NCBI RefSeq assembly: GCF_011605345.1
Contig: NZ_JAAOXM010000004.1
Coordinates: 124,001 to 188,000, forward strand
DNA length: 64,000 nucleotides
Reading direction: 5' to 3'
Origin: Burkholderia sp. D-99
GTDB lineage: Bacteria; Pseudomonadota; Gammaproteobacteria; Burkholderiales; Burkholderiaceae
Shown here: positions 1 through 9,398 of the stretch, piece by piece
Layout: each line of letters starts with the position of its first letter
How positions within the stretch are numbered: the stretch's first letter is position 1
Made by a program: the position numbers and the translations under genes
Notes under the pieces: generated by a model
What the model was told of the DNA's origin: nothing
Databases searched by the model: none
Seen by the model: the letters and a program-made list of their open reading frames with translations, nothing else

Positions 1-72
1 GTTGAGGCCGCCGAACAGGACGAACGGCAAGTCGTTGCCGACGGTGACGTCCGGGGTGAGGGTTACATTCAT
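1..72 (-). CDS. kdsA: 3-deoxy-8-phosphooctulonate synthase (KdsA), N-terminal fragment
   Basis: Only the first 24 codons lie in the window; the gene continues past the left edge. The N-terminus (MNVTLTPDVTVGNDLPFVLF, then GGLN) closely resembles the start of Burkholderia KdsA, as I recall the family. KdsA condenses arabinose 5-phosphate with phosphoenolpyruvate to make Kdo 8-phosphate in the cytoplasm. It is the last visible member of a minus-strand exopolysaccharide operon, about 95 bases after the preceding glycosyltransferase stop. Housekeeping kdsA normally sits in the core genome near the CTP synthase gene, so this is probably a dedicated second copy supplying Kdo for the polysaccharide. 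The short fragment limits certainty. Confidence 0.7.
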   Translation of the reverse strand, partial: MNVTLTPDVTVGNDLPFVLFGGLN

Positions 73-166
73 ACAGTTCTCCACGAAATTGGGGCGGCGT
101 TGGGCGCGTCGCGTCGCGGCGAATGCCGTGCGATTCGCGCCAGTCGGGCGCAGCCGGATGCCGGTG

Positions 167-1249
167 TCAGCGGGCTGCCCATGCAGCATAGAGCGGCGCA
201 AGCTCGCCGAACAGGCGCTCCTCGCCGAAGCGCCGACGCGCCTCGCGGCTCGCCCGCCGGGCCAGTTCCCGGCGCAGCGCGTCGTCGGCGGCGAGGCGCT
301 CAAGCCACGCGACCGCGTCGGCCGCCGTCGCGTAGATCACGCCGGTCTGCAGATGGCGCACGACATCCACATTGCCGGCGCACCCGGACACGACGACGGG
401 CCGCCCGGCCAGCATCGCCTCGATGACCGACACCGGCATGCCTTCCCACGACGACGTCGACAGGTACACGTCAGTGGATGCGAGGCGCCGCGCGACCTCG
501 TCGTGCGGCAACCATCCGGTCACCTCGACGCCCGCCTCGGCCAGCCGCAGCTTCGATGCATCGTCGCCGTCGCCGATCCAGACGAAACGCACGCCGCGCG
601 CACGCAAGCCGTGCGCGATCTGCGCGAACAGCGCCGGATTCTTTTGCGCGCGAATGCCACCGACGGTCACGACGCACAGGGGGCCGTCCGTCGGCCGCCC
701 TTCATCTCCCGCCCGTGCCGAGGACGGCCTCTCGACTACCGCGTTCTCGACCACCACCACCGGCTGGCGAAGCCAGGCGCGGATCGCGCGGCCCTCGCTT
801 TCCGAGCATGCGACGTAAAGGCATTTCCGCACGCACGCGATCCATTCGAGACCGACGAATGCCAGCCGCTTCACGCCGGAGATATCGCGGCGCATGAACG
901 AGATGCAATGCGGGCTGTAGAAGAACGCCGCGTTCGGCAACGCGAACAGCGTCGACAGCCGCCCGAGAAAGCCGGCGAACGACGAATGCAGATGCACGAC
1001 GTCCGGGCCGATCTCGGTGAGCGTCGCGCGCAGCCGGCTCACGGTCCGCAGCAGGCCCGCGCCTTTCATCTGGACGTGGCGCAGCGACACGCGCGTGTCG
1101 AACATCGCGGCAAGACCGGGCGGCGTGTCCGGCCGCACCGAGTAGACGACGTGAACATCGTGGCCTTCGCGAGCCAGGCGGTTCGCGATCAGGCACACCA
1201 TCGACAACGTGCCCGTGGCGCTGGATTCGACCATGTGGACGATCTTCAT
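167..1249 (-). CDS. GT4-family glycosyltransferase of the exopolysaccharide operon
   Basis: A 360-residue GT-B glycosyltransferase expected to add one sugar to the lipid-linked repeat unit at the inner face of the cytoplasmic membrane. The N-terminal Rossmann half opens MKIVHMVESSATGT. The C-terminal half carries the GT4 donor-site signature EGMPVSVIEAMLAGRPVVVS with the EX7E pair. The length is normal for the family. I chose the start at 1249 (MKIVHMV) over an in-frame upstream start at 1285 because it matches the family N-terminus. It follows the glycosyltransferase at 1304-2278 by about 54 bases and precedes kdsA. Donor and acceptor sugars cannot be read from sequence. Confidence 0.88.
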   Translation of the reverse strand: MKIVHMVESSATGTLSMVCLIANRLAREGHDVHVVYSVRPDTPPGLAAMFDTRVSLRHVQMKGAGLLRTVSRLRATLTEIGPDVVHLHSSFAGFLGRLSTLFALPNAAFFYSPHCISFMRRDISGVKRLAFVGLEWIACVRKCLYVACSESEGRAIRAWLRQPVVVVENAVVERPSSARAGDEGRPTDGPLCVVTVGGIRAQKNPALFAQIAHGLRARGVRFVWIGDGDDASKLRLAEAGVEVTGWLPHDEVARRLASTDVYLSTSSWEGMPVSVIEAMLAGRPVVVSGCAGNVDVVRHLQTGVIYATAADAVAWLERLAADDALRRELARRASREARRRFGEERLFGELAPLYAAWAAR

Positions 1250-1303
1250 CGGAATCCGTTCCATGAGGGATGAGCCGTCGCGCACCGACGGCGAATGACG
1301 TCG

Positions 1304-2278
1304 TCAGACACCGGGACGGCGCCCCGCGACCGCATCGATATACGCGAGCACGCCCGAACGCTCGATCACGCGCCCCCATTCGAGCGACTGCATCGCCGCC
1401 GGGTCGGGACGGGTCGCCCGGATCCGCGACAGCGGAAACAGGTCGTCGAAGATCGTCGCACCGGTGACGTGGCACTGGATGCCGAGTTCGTGCGCGGTGC
1501 GCACATTCGACGGCGCGTCGTTGCAGATGATTTTCTTGCCGAGCGACGCGTATTCGAGCAGCTTCGTCGGTGTCTGGAAGCAATGCGGCCGGTGATACGG
1601 AAAGAAGCACACCGCGTATTCACTGTCGCGGACGATCCGGAGCGCGGCCGGCTGCGGCACGCGGCCGACGAAGCGGATGCCCGGCGTGCCGGCGAACGCC
1701 GCGTGGATCTCGGGCTCCGGGTGGCCGACCAGCACGAGCGTGTCCGAATCGTCGCGGCGCGCGTCGCGATAGGCGGCCAGCACCTTGTGAAAACCGCGCT
1801 CGCGGCTCATCTCGCCGATGTAGCAGAACCTGCCGGACGGCATCGGCGCGACATGGTCGCTACCCGGCGCGACATGGTCGCTACCCGCGTCGGCCGGATC
1901 GAAGATCCAGTCCGGCACGCCCATCGGCAACAGCAACGCGCGCACGCCGTCGCGAAACGCCATCGCGTCGCACATCTGCTCGTTCTGGAAGATCCGCAAG
2001 TCGGGCCGGACGTTCAGCATGCGCTTCACGCCGTCCTTGACGGCCGCGAGCCGGCCGACCGACAGCGACCGATAGTCGTGAATCACGAACCGCGCGGGCG
2101 GCAGCGCGCGATAGAAACCCATGATGCACCACAGGATGCAGATGTCCCGATCGGGAAAGCGCGCGTACGCATCGAGATCGCCATCGAACACCTCGAACCC
2201 GTGCGTCCTCAAACGGCTGCGGTAGGCGGCGATCTCGGGGTAGTTCGCCTTGCCGGGATGCAGTATGAACACTTTCAT
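1304..2278 (-). CDS. glycosyltransferase (GT-B fold) of the exopolysaccharide operon
   Basis: A 324-residue protein with a GT-B-like C-terminal half: a strand-loop FCYIGEMSRERGFHKVL, a VLVGHPEPE segment, and the donor-site motif TPTKLLEYASLGKKIICND. These place it among cytoplasmic sugar transferases of EPS clusters, though no specificity can be given. Its ATG overlaps the stop of the upstream acetyltransferase as ATGA, so the two are translationally coupled. The coding sequence contains a perfect 21-base tandem duplication that gives the peptide GSDHVAP twice (see repeat at 1845-1886). Confidence 0.83.
   Translation of the reverse strand: MKVFILHPGKANYPEIAAYRSRLRTHGFEVFDGDLDAYARFPDRDICILWCIMGFYRALPPARFVIHDYRSLSVGRLAAVKDGVKRMLNVRPDLRIFQNEQMCDAMAFRDGVRALLLPMGVPDWIFDPADAGSDHVAPGSDHVAPMPSGRFCYIGEMSRERGFHKVLAAYRDARRDDSDTLVLVGHPEPEIHAAFAGTPGIRFVGRVPQPAALRIVRDSEYAVCFFPYHRPHCFQTPTKLLEYASLGKKIICNDAPSNVRTAHELGIQCHVTGATIFDDLFPLSRIRATRPDPAAMQSLEWGRVIERSGVLAYIDAVAGRRPGV
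1845..1886. repeat. 21-bp perfect tandem duplication inside a glycosyltransferase gene
   Basis: Two identical adjacent 21-base units (1845-1865 and 1866-1886) beginning ggcgcgacatgg. They keep the frame and encode the heptapeptide GSDHVAP twice, just before the strand that opens the C-terminal GT domain. It looks like a recent slippage duplication in a linker. Confidence 0.95.
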
Positions 2279-2805
2279 GTCGGTTCCTGTTCGTTGTCGA
2301 GAATGCGCGCGGGAACGCCGACTGCCACGCAGCGGTCGGGCACGTCGCGCAACACCACCGCGCCCGCGCCGATCCGTGCGCCGTCGCCGACCCGCACCAC
2401 GCCGAGCACGACGCTGTGGGCGCCGAACTCCACGTGATCGCCGATCGTCGGCACGCCGCCGAGCGTGCCGTCCTTCCGGATGGTGTTGCCGATCGTCACG
2501 CCGTGCCGCAGCGTGCAGTAGTCGCCGATCACCGCGTAGCCGTTGATCACGAGGCCGGTGCCGTGATAGAGCGCGAGCCCCTTGCCGATCCTCGTCTTCA
2601 CCGGAATCTCGATGCCCATCAGCCAGTCGCACAGCACGATGTAGAGCAGGATCAGCGGTGCGCCGGCCAGCAGCGTGAACCGGCTCCGGCACGCGAGGTA
2701 ATGCACGACGCGGTAGAAAATCACCACGCTGCGCGTCTTCACGAACGCATTGCGGCGGCAGTCTTCGGCGATGGCCTCGGCGGTCTGTCTCAACGTGATG
2801 CCCAT
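2275..2805 (-). CDS. serine acetyltransferase-like O-acetyltransferase (left-handed beta-helix)
   Basis: 176 residues. An N-terminal helical region is followed by hexapeptide repeats typical of CysE/NodL-type acetyltransferases (HGTGLVINGYAVIGDYC, then LRHGVTIGNT and VEFGAHSVVLG). It is much shorter than housekeeping CysE. Within this operon it most likely O-acetylates a sugar of the repeat unit using acetyl-CoA rather than making O-acetylserine. The ATG at 2805 lies one base from the stop of the upstream gene, and its own stop overlaps the next ATG, so it is mid-operon and coupled. The CysE-like role in cysteine synthesis is the alternative. Confidence 0.85.
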   Translation of the reverse strand: MGITLRQTAEAIAEDCRRNAFVKTRSVVIFYRVVHYLACRSRFTLLAGAPLILLYIVLCDWLMGIEIPVKTRIGKGLALYHGTGLVINGYAVIGDYCTLRHGVTIGNTIRKDGTLGGVPTIGDHVEFGAHSVVLGVVRVGDGARIGAGAVVLRDVPDRCVAVGVPARILDNEQEPT

Positions 2806-2806
2806 C

Positions 2807-4006
2807 TCAGTGCCGTCTCGCGAATACGCGCCGGGCCGCATCGGCGGGAATGCGCGCGGCGCCGAAGTAGTCGATACCGTCGACCAGGAACGAATGGATG
2901 TACTTCAGCAGCCGCTCGCGATCGAACTCCTTGTAGAAGCAGCGGCCCAGCGACACCACGCGCTTGCCGTACAGCATCGCCTCGAGCCCGACGGTCGAAT
3001 TGATCGTGACGACCGCATACGCGTGCCGCAGCAGCTCCGTGGTCGGCGACGTGACGATTTCGAAGTGGTACGTCTGCTGCAGGCGCACGATCGCGTCGAT
3101 CTCGGCCGCATCGGTCTCGGCCGGATGCAGTTTCACGAACAGGTCGGCGCTCTCGTTCGCCGCGAACTCGAACGCATGGCGGATCGCCTCGAGATTGCCG
3201 ACGTCCGAATGCAGCCTGATCTGCGTGTCGCCGGACACCTGCAGCGGCAGGAACACATAGCGGTTCGTCGCCAGCGTGTCGGCCGACATGTACGTGGCCT
3301 GGCGCGGCGCCGGCATCCCGTTGCGCGCCCGCACGCTCGCCAGGCGCCGGCGGCCGACGCCTCGGCTGAGCACCTTCAGCAGGTAGTTGGTCGCCGACAT
3401 GGCCTTGCGCGCGAACGACGTCCGCGCCTGCGGCAGCGGCATCCGCTTGTAGTGCTCGTAGGCCGACAGCCAGCGCGCATGCGTGTGCTCGTCGGGCAGC
3501 GGCAGCCGATCGATGGCCTCGGGGTTGCGGCTGATCGTCGACAGCGCATTGACGCCCAGCGAATCGACGAACAGCTTGCCCGGCAGGTTCGAGATCTCGA
3601 TGAAGCGGGTCGCGACGCCGTACACCGTGCAGGCCTGCCGCACCGCGCGGCACACCAGTTGCTGCCCGTTCCACATCACGCACAGCTCGATCCGCAGGCC
3701 GCGCAGCACTTCCGATGCGATGTGGAAGATCGCGGCCGACTCGCGCTTCGCGCGGGCCTCGGTCATCTGCCCGTTCAGCACCTCGATCGACAGCTGATAC
3801 GGCGTGCGGTCGGCCGGCTGCCCGTCGGGCGCGTCGATCGGCATCAGGCGGTTCAGGTACACCGAGCGATAGCCGCTCAGCACCAGGCCGAGATGCGCGA
3901 CCGGTTCGCTCGTCAGGAACGCGAACTCGTATTCGTGCCGCACCGCGCTCACGAGCCGGGTCGCGAAGGTGTAACGCTCGAGGGAATCGATGACGATCAG
4001 GATCAT
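2807..4006 (-). CDS. capsule-synthesis glycosyltransferase, KpsS/KpsC-like (candidate Kdo transferase)
   Basis: 399 residues. The C-terminal half shows features of the Capsule_synth family (PF05159): YVFLPLQVSGDTQIRLHSD, the VKLHPAE motif and INSTVGLEAMLYGKRVVSLG. Members include the retaining beta-Kdo transferases KpsC and KpsS and related polysaccharide enzymes. It sits between the flippase and the acetyltransferase gene. With a kdsA copy at the operon end, a role in adding Kdo to the repeat unit is the simplest reading. That role is inference; the domain assignment is from motif recognition. It starts at 4006 (MILIVIDSLERY), about 28 bases after the flippase stop. Confidence 0.8.
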   Translation of the reverse strand: MILIVIDSLERYTFATRLVSAVRHEYEFAFLTSEPVAHLGLVLSGYRSVYLNRLMPIDAPDGQPADRTPYQLSIEVLNGQMTEARAKRESAAIFHIASEVLRGLRIELCVMWNGQQLVCRAVRQACTVYGVATRFIEISNLPGKLFVDSLGVNALSTISRNPEAIDRLPLPDEHTHARWLSAYEHYKRMPLPQARTSFARKAMSATNYLLKVLSRGVGRRRLASVRARNGMPAPRQATYMSADTLATNRYVFLPLQVSGDTQIRLHSDVGNLEAIRHAFEFAANESADLFVKLHPAETDAAEIDAIVRLQQTYHFEIVTSPTTELLRHAYAVVTINSTVGLEAMLYGKRVVSLGRCFYKEFDRERLLKYIHSFLVDGIDYFGAARIPADAARRVFARRH

Positions 4007-4034
4007 GGTGTACTCGTTCGTCGTAGCGGCGATC

Positions 4035-5267
4035 TCACGCCAGCGCGCGGGATCGGGACAGGTTCGTGTCGAGGACCCGGTACGTGAGCGCGATGCCGGC
4101 CGCCATCAGCGCCGCGCCGGTCAGCGAAAAAATCTGCACGCTCGTCGGGGCCGACAGGTTCATCAGCCGTGCGATGCCCAGCGCCCCGGCCAGACACACG
4201 CCGCAGGTCAGCTGAAACAGGAAATCGATGCGCTGCGCGCGTGTCGCGAGGAAGATCTGCGACAGCGGCACGTAGACCAGCTGCAGCGCGAACAGCGGCA
4301 TCAGGCTGTGATAGAACCCGACCGAGCCGCGCCAGCTCGCGCCGAAGAACAGGTTCACGAGCGGCGCGAACAGCAGCAGCCCGCCGGCCATGTACACGAC
4401 CGCGAGCGCCGTGAGCGCGCGGGCGTAGGTCCGGTACACGCGCGGCACCGTCGTGCCCGCATCCGCGCGTGCCATCGCACCGATCGCGTCGCGGCGGAAC
4501 ACGCCGCCGACGCTTTGCGCGATCAGCGACACCGGAAAGAAGCCGAGCCGGTATGCGGCCGCGAAGTAGCCGGCGCTCTGCGCATCGAACCAGTGCGGAA
4601 TCGCGATCGACAACGCATAGGTCAGCACCGACGCGCACAGCGTCGACGGCAGGATATACAGCGCGAAACGTCGGTTCCTGACGAAGAAAGCGCGCGATAG
4701 CCTGAACGCGTACCCGGCGCGATAGCCGGAGAACAGGATCGCCCCGGCCATCACGACCGACACCGCCGCGCTCACCCACGCGTACAGCGCGAACACGTCG
4801 ACGCTTGCGCACGCGGGGCATGCGAGCGACAGCACGAGGCCCGCGAGGAACGCGCCGTTGACCACCACGCGCGACAGCGCGATCCAGCCGTAGCGCCTGA
4901 GGCTGTTCAGGTAGGATCCGGCGGCCAGCTGCACGAACGTTGCCAGCGCATAGACGGCGACGAGATGGAGATCCCCGCGCCCTGCGAGGGCGATCAGGAG
5001 GCCGAACACCGCGATCACGACCAGGCTCAGCGCCGTCACGTTGACGAACGCGTTGAACGACTCGCCCGGCGTGTCGTCGACGCACGCGAGTTCGTAGCGG
5101 AACGCGAGCAGCGTGCCGACGAAGGTCGCGAGCGCGAGCAGATAGTTGAAGTGTCCGAGCGACTCGGGCCCGAAGCGCCGCCCGATCACGAAGATGCAGG
5201 CGAACAGCGCGATCTGGCCGACCACGACGCCGGCGAGCGATACGATCGAATCGCGAGGATTGATCAT
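4035..5267 (-). CDS. Wzx-type polysaccharide flippase
   Basis: A 410-residue integral membrane protein with about a dozen hydrophobic segments, beginning MINPRDSIVSLAGVVVGQ, in the manner of the polysaccharide-export (PST/MVF) flippases. It would turn undecaprenyl-diphosphate-linked repeat units to the periplasmic face for polymerisation. A strong Shine-Dalgarno (GGAGG, 4 bases before the ATG) sets the start. It lies 63 bases downstream of the BY-kinase gene. No clear Wzy polymerase is visible in this part of the operon; it may lie beyond the left edge. Confidence 0.87.
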   Translation of the reverse strand: MINPRDSIVSLAGVVVGQIALFACIFVIGRRFGPESLGHFNYLLALATFVGTLLAFRYELACVDDTPGESFNAFVNVTALSLVVIAVFGLLIALAGRGDLHLVAVYALATFVQLAAGSYLNSLRRYGWIALSRVVVNGAFLAGLVLSLACPACASVDVFALYAWVSAAVSVVMAGAILFSGYRAGYAFRLSRAFFVRNRRFALYILPSTLCASVLTYALSIAIPHWFDAQSAGYFAAAYRLGFFPVSLIAQSVGGVFRRDAIGAMARADAGTTVPRVYRTYARALTALAVVYMAGGLLLFAPLVNLFFGASWRGSVGFYHSLMPLFALQLVYVPLSQIFLATRAQRIDFLFQLTCGVCLAGALGIARLMNLSAPTSVQIFSLTGAALMAAGIALTYRVLDTNLSRSRALA

Positions 5268-5330
5268 TTCGCCTCCGTGCGCGGTACGTGGCCGGATACG
5301 CGGGCCGGGCCGCCGGCGGCGCTGCGCGCG

Positions 5331-7568
5331 TCACGCATCCTGCGCTCCGTATTCGTAGGCGACATAGCGATAACCGCCGTACTTCGACCCGTACCCGTAT
5401 TGCCCGAGCCGCGGGTTGACGCCGTTGAAGATGACGCCGCTCAGGCGGACGCCGTTCTGCGCGAAACGCTTCGTGGATTCGCCGATCTCGCCGAGCTTCG
5501 TCCTGCCCGCCATCGTGACGAGCAGCGCGGTGCCGGCGACCGCGCCGAGAATGCCGGTATCGGGCACGGCTAGCACCGGCGCCGAGTCGATCACGACGAT
5601 GTCGTAATGCGACGACAGATCGTCGACCAGCGCCGCGAGATTGCGGTTCAGCAGCAGTTCCGCCGGATTCTTCGGCATCGTCCCGGTCGAGATGAAGTCG
5701 AGGCCGTCGACCACCTCGCGGTGAATCACGTCCTCCACGCGCGCACTGCCGGCGATCAGCTCCGTGAAGCCGCGGCCGCGCGGGAAGCCGAGATAGTCGT
5801 GCAGCCGGCCCTTGCGGATGTCGCCGTCGATCAGCAGCACGCGCTTGCCGGCGCTCGCCATCACGACCGCGAGGTTCGACGACAGGAAGGTCTTGCCGAC
5901 GCCCGGCGCCGGACCGGCGATCAGCACGATGTTGTTCTTCGCCTCGAGCATCGCGAACTGCAGCGCGGTGCGCAGGCTGCGCAGGCACTCGACGGCCGGT
6001 TCGTTCGGGAAGTCGATCGACAGCAGCGACTTGCGGCCGCTCTTGCGCTCGGCGTCCTCGGCCAGCTCGCGCTGATGGTCGCTGATCGGCACCGTCGCGT
6101 ACACGGCGAGGCCGAGACGGCGCTCGATCTCGTTGTGATCGGAGATGCCGTGGAACAGCATCGAGCGGGCGATCGCGGTGCCGCACCCGGCGAGCAGCCC
6201 GAGCAGCAGTGACGCCAGCGCGACAAGCGCCTTCTTCGGCCGCACCGCCACTTCCGGCACCGCCGCCGTATCGACGAGGCGCACGTTGCCGGTCTTGCCG
6301 GCCTGCACGAGCTGCAGTTGCTGCATGTTGTTCAGCAACGCCGTGTAGAGGTCGGTGTTGACCCGCACGTCGAGCATCAACCGGACGGTTTCCTGCTGCA
6401 GGTCCGGCAAGCGTCGGATCTGCTGCTCGGCCGAGCTGCGGTAACCGCTCAGCGCGGCAATCTGCTCGTCGATCGCGGCCACGCTCGGATGCCGCCCGGT
6501 GAAGCGCGACATCAGCTCCTGGCGCTTCTGCTGCAGTTCGAGCAGGCGCGTCTTCGCGTCGGCGGTCTGCGCCAGCGCGAGCTTCGCTTCCTCGGTGAGG
6601 TCGACCGTGCCGTGCTCGTTGCGCAGCTTCGTCAGGCGCGCTTCGGAATCGGTCAGCTGCTGCTTGAGCTGCGGCAGTTGCCCGCTCAGGAACTCGAGCG
6701 ACTGCGCGGCTTCCGCCGACTTCCGCTCGATGTTCTGCCGCACGTACTGACGGCCGATCTCGTTCATCGTGTCGGCGACCCATTTCGGGTCGGTGTCCTG
6801 CAGGCTGGCGACGACGACGTCCGATTGCTTCACGCGCTCCTGCACGTTGAGGCGGTCGCGGATGTCCTCGATCGTCTTCAGCCGCGAGTTGCGCACCAGC
6901 ACGAACGCGGCGCCGGGCTTCGCGGCGATCGACGCGACCCGCAGCGTGATCGGGCCGCGCGGCGAGCTGAAATGCTCGAGCGTGCCGACCGTGCCCTCGA
7001 CCGGTGCGTCGAGATCGCCACCGTCGAACCGATAGCGCTCGCCGCCGAGGCTCGTCAGCGTGAACGCGTCGCCTTCATTCTTGCGCGGCACGTCGAAACG
7101 CGGCACGTCGATGCGTTCGCGGCCCCATGCATAGCCGCCGAAGCCGGCCAGTCCGGGATCGGACAGGCCGTCGGCATGGCGCGCGATCCAGTCGCCGATC
7201 AGCGGGAAGCGCTTCGGCTCGGCATCGATGAACAGGTTGAGCTTATCGACCGCGCGTTCGACGACGAGGCGCGACGCGAGGATCTGCTGCTCGGCGGCGG
7301 CCGACGACTTGACGTCGAACAGCGCCGACACGTCGCCGAGCAACGACTTGGCGGCTGACGTGTCCGGGCTGTCCTCGACCTGGACCAGGATGTTGGCTTC
7401 GAACACCGGCTTGCCGAGAATCGCATACGCGAGGCCGACGGCCAGCAGCACGCACGTGATGGTCGCGATCAGCCAGCGGCTTTCCAGCAGGATGTCGAGC
7501 ACCGCGACGAAGTCGGTCTCGCTGCCGTCTTCGGCGGGTTGCTGCGGCGGGGCGGAGGGTTGGGTCAT
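5331..7568 (-). CDS. Wzc-like BY-kinase / polysaccharide co-polymerase
   Basis: 745 residues. An N-terminal Wzz domain lies between two membrane segments (about 32-52 and 447-465), with coiled coil at about 285-395. The cytoplasmic bacterial tyrosine kinase domain has Walker A GPAPGVGKT (552-560), Walker A' VLLIDGD (577-583) and a Walker B DIVVIDSAP. The last 22 residues hold a tyrosine cluster that the family autophosphorylates. It controls chain length and export with the OPX lipoprotein at 8053-9228 and is probably dephosphorylated by the phosphatase encoded just upstream. I chose MTQPSAPP at 7568; a longer frame upstream overlaps the phosphatase gene and looks non-coding. Confidence 0.93.
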   Translation of the reverse strand: MTQPSAPPQQPAEDGSETDFVAVLDILLESRWLIATITCVLLAVGLAYAILGKPVFEANILVQVEDSPDTSAAKSLLGDVSALFDVKSSAAAEQQILASRLVVERAVDKLNLFIDAEPKRFPLIGDWIARHADGLSDPGLAGFGGYAWGRERIDVPRFDVPRKNEGDAFTLTSLGGERYRFDGGDLDAPVEGTVGTLEHFSSPRGPITLRVASIAAKPGAAFVLVRNSRLKTIEDIRDRLNVQERVKQSDVVVASLQDTDPKWVADTMNEIGRQYVRQNIERKSAEAAQSLEFLSGQLPQLKQQLTDSEARLTKLRNEHGTVDLTEEAKLALAQTADAKTRLLELQQKRQELMSRFTGRHPSVAAIDEQIAALSGYRSSAEQQIRRLPDLQQETVRLMLDVRVNTDLYTALLNNMQQLQLVQAGKTGNVRLVDTAAVPEVAVRPKKALVALASLLLGLLAGCGTAIARSMLFHGISDHNEIERRLGLAVYATVPISDHQRELAEDAERKSGRKSLLSIDFPNEPAVECLRSLRTALQFAMLEAKNNIVLIAGPAPGVGKTFLSSNLAVVMASAGKRVLLIDGDIRKGRLHDYLGFPRGRGFTELIAGSARVEDVIHREVVDGLDFISTGTMPKNPAELLLNRNLAALVDDLSSHYDIVVIDSAPVLAVPDTGILGAVAGTALLVTMAGRTKLGEIGESTKRFAQNGVRLSGVIFNGVNPRLGQYGYGSKYGGYRYVAYEYGAQDA

Positions 7569-7621
7569 GGCAACGATAGGAGGCGTATTGGGTTCCAGTG
7601 GGGCGTCGACCAACGGCCGCG

Positions 7622-8056
7622 TCAGACGATACGCAGGCGCTTCGACCACTCGGACACACCGAGCTCGATCAGTCGCGCGCAGCGTTCGAACACGAATCTG
7701 GGCTGGCGGTAAGGGTCGTGCACGTCGAAATCCGTGTACTCGCCGAGACGGAACACGCGCCCTCGCACGAACGGGAACTGGTTCTCGAGCGACGCGCGCT
7801 GGCGACGGTCCATCACCAGGATCAGGTCGGCGTCGGTACACAGCGTGCGGCCGATCTGCTGCGCGCGATGCGTCGACACGTCGAAGCCGCGCATCCGCAT
7901 CACGTCCTGCGTATACGGCGCAGGCGGCATGCCGACCAGCGCGTTCAGGCCCGCTGACGCGATGCGGCGCCCCGGCATCGCGTGACGCAGCATCGCTTCG
8001 GCCATCGGGCTGCGGCAGATGTTGCCCTCGCAGACGATCAGGATCGATTCCATCAT
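7622..8056 (-). CDS. low-molecular-weight protein tyrosine phosphatase (Wzb-like)
   Basis: 144 residues. The N-terminal P-loop is VCEGNICRSP (CX5R-S, catalytic Cys at position 9), and the general-acid aspartate lies near the C-terminus in DVHDPYRQP. It removes phosphate from the tyrosine tail of the cognate BY-kinase, cycling it during polymerisation. The start overlaps the stop of the export gene (AAATGATGG): either ATG at 8056 or the next one at 8053 is possible. The usual Wza-Wzb-Wzc order is kept. Confidence 0.94.
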   Translation of the reverse strand: MMESILIVCEGNICRSPMAEAMLRHAMPGRRIASAGLNALVGMPPAPYTQDVMRMRGFDVSTHRAQQIGRTLCTDADLILVMDRRQRASLENQFPFVRGRVFRLGEYTDFDVHDPYRQPRFVFERCARLIELGVSEWSKRLRIV

Positions 8057-9228
8057 TTGGTCGCGATCGCTCCGGTCAGGCCGGCGTTGATGGCCGGCAG
8101 CAACAGGCTGAGCACGCGGCTGAAGCGAACGAGCCCGTTGCCGTCGACGTACACGACGTCCTTCGGTTTCAGCTGGAACTGATTCGCCAGCACCATCGCG
8201 ACCGGCGAGCGAGCGTCGAGGTGATAGACCTGCGGCTGCTCGTCCTGCATCCCGCGCACCACGTAGAGCTGTGCCGCATCGGCCGTGTTCGCGTTCAGGC
8301 TGCCCGCTTGCGAGATCGCCTCGCTCAGCGTCAGCCGGCCATTGCGCATCGGCAACGCCGTCACCGGCTTGTTGACCTCGCCCATCACGAACACACCGCT
8401 CTCGTCGCGCGGCAGCACGCGTACGAGATCGCCGTTGCGCAGCACGATCTTCGACGGGTTGCGCCCCTGCTCGGCCATCTCGGTCAGGTCGATCCGGCGT
8501 TCGACGCCGTCACGCACGAGCACGATGCGGCTCTGGTCGGCCGACGCCGCAAAGCCGCCGGCCCGCCCGATCGCGTCGTACAACGTCATCGGGATGTCGT
8601 TCACGGGCTGCGAGCCCGGCGTATGCACCTCGCCCTCGATATACACCTGCTTCGCGCGGAACGACGCGATGCGCACCGTGACCTGCGGATCCCTGAACGT
8701 CTTGTCGAGACGGCGCGTGAGCTGCGTCTGTACCTGCTCGGCCGTCAGACCGGCCACCGGCAAGCGCCCCGCGAACGGATACTGCAGCGTGCCGTCCTGG
8801 TCGACGACGAAGCCCGGCGGCGCATCCGCCGCGCGCGGCGCGGCCTGCGCCGGCGCGCCGAGCGCCGCCGCGAGTTCGGGGTGGTCCCAGACGGTGATCT
8901 GCAGCACGTCGCCACGGCCGATGGTGTACGCATCCGGAGACGCGACGATATCGTGCGCTTCGCCGCGCGTACTGCGTTCGGTTTCGCGCATGCGCCGGAT
9001 CAGCAACAGGTCGATATTCGTGACCGGCACCGGCAGATCGGCGCGCTCGTCCGGCGTGGCGCCGCTTTGCAGCGGAATCGACGCCGGCTGCTGCATGCGC
9101 ATGCCCGGCGCGATGCCGCACGCGCTCAGCCATGCACACAGCGGCAGGATCATCACGAGCGGCCCGACACGCGATGGTCGACGCGGCGCGATCGCGCGCG
9201 CCGACTCCATTTGACGCAACCTCTGCAT
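8053..9228 (-). CDS. polysaccharide export outer-membrane lipoprotein (OPX, Wza/GumB-like)
   Basis: 391 residues with a lipoprotein signal (hydrophobic stretch, lipobox LSAC with Cys at about 38). A Poly_export domain follows (YTIGRGDVLQITVWDHPEL) and then SLBB repeats (VYIEGEVHTPGSQPV; VFVMGEVNKPVTALP). It forms the outer-membrane channel through which the polymer leaves. The start at 9228 (MQRLRQME) has GAGGTGG five bases upstream and fits the signal peptide better than the long in-frame extension further upstream. It overlaps the phosphatase gene by 4 bases. Confidence 0.94.
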   Translation of the reverse strand: MQRLRQMESARAIAPRRPSRVGPLVMILPLCAWLSACGIAPGMRMQQPASIPLQSGATPDERADLPVPVTNIDLLLIRRMRETERSTRGEAHDIVASPDAYTIGRGDVLQITVWDHPELAAALGAPAQAAPRAADAPPGFVVDQDGTLQYPFAGRLPVAGLTAEQVQTQLTRRLDKTFRDPQVTVRIASFRAKQVYIEGEVHTPGSQPVNDIPMTLYDAIGRAGGFAASADQSRIVLVRDGVERRIDLTEMAEQGRNPSKIVLRNGDLVRVLPRDESGVFVMGEVNKPVTALPMRNGRLTLSEAISQAGSLNANTADAAQLYVVRGMQDEQPQVYHLDARSPVAMVLANQFQLKPKDVVYVDGNGLVRFSRVLSLLLPAINAGLTGAIATK

Positions 9229-9398
9229 TACCACCTCGCACTTTTTTAATTTGAAATTGCACCGGTCGCCCCGCGTCTTGTCGAGCGCGAGTACAGCACC
9301 CCTGTCGAGACCGGACATGCTTGCTGCCCCTGCACACTGCTGAACACCGCCGTGCATGCTGCCGTCACGCATCCTTCGCGACGTGCACGCGGCAATGG

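Noticed and set aside
2..1273. Long plus-strand frame opposite the first glycosyltransferase
   Set aside because: Antisense shadow in high-GC DNA; the minus strand has clear GT4 motifs.
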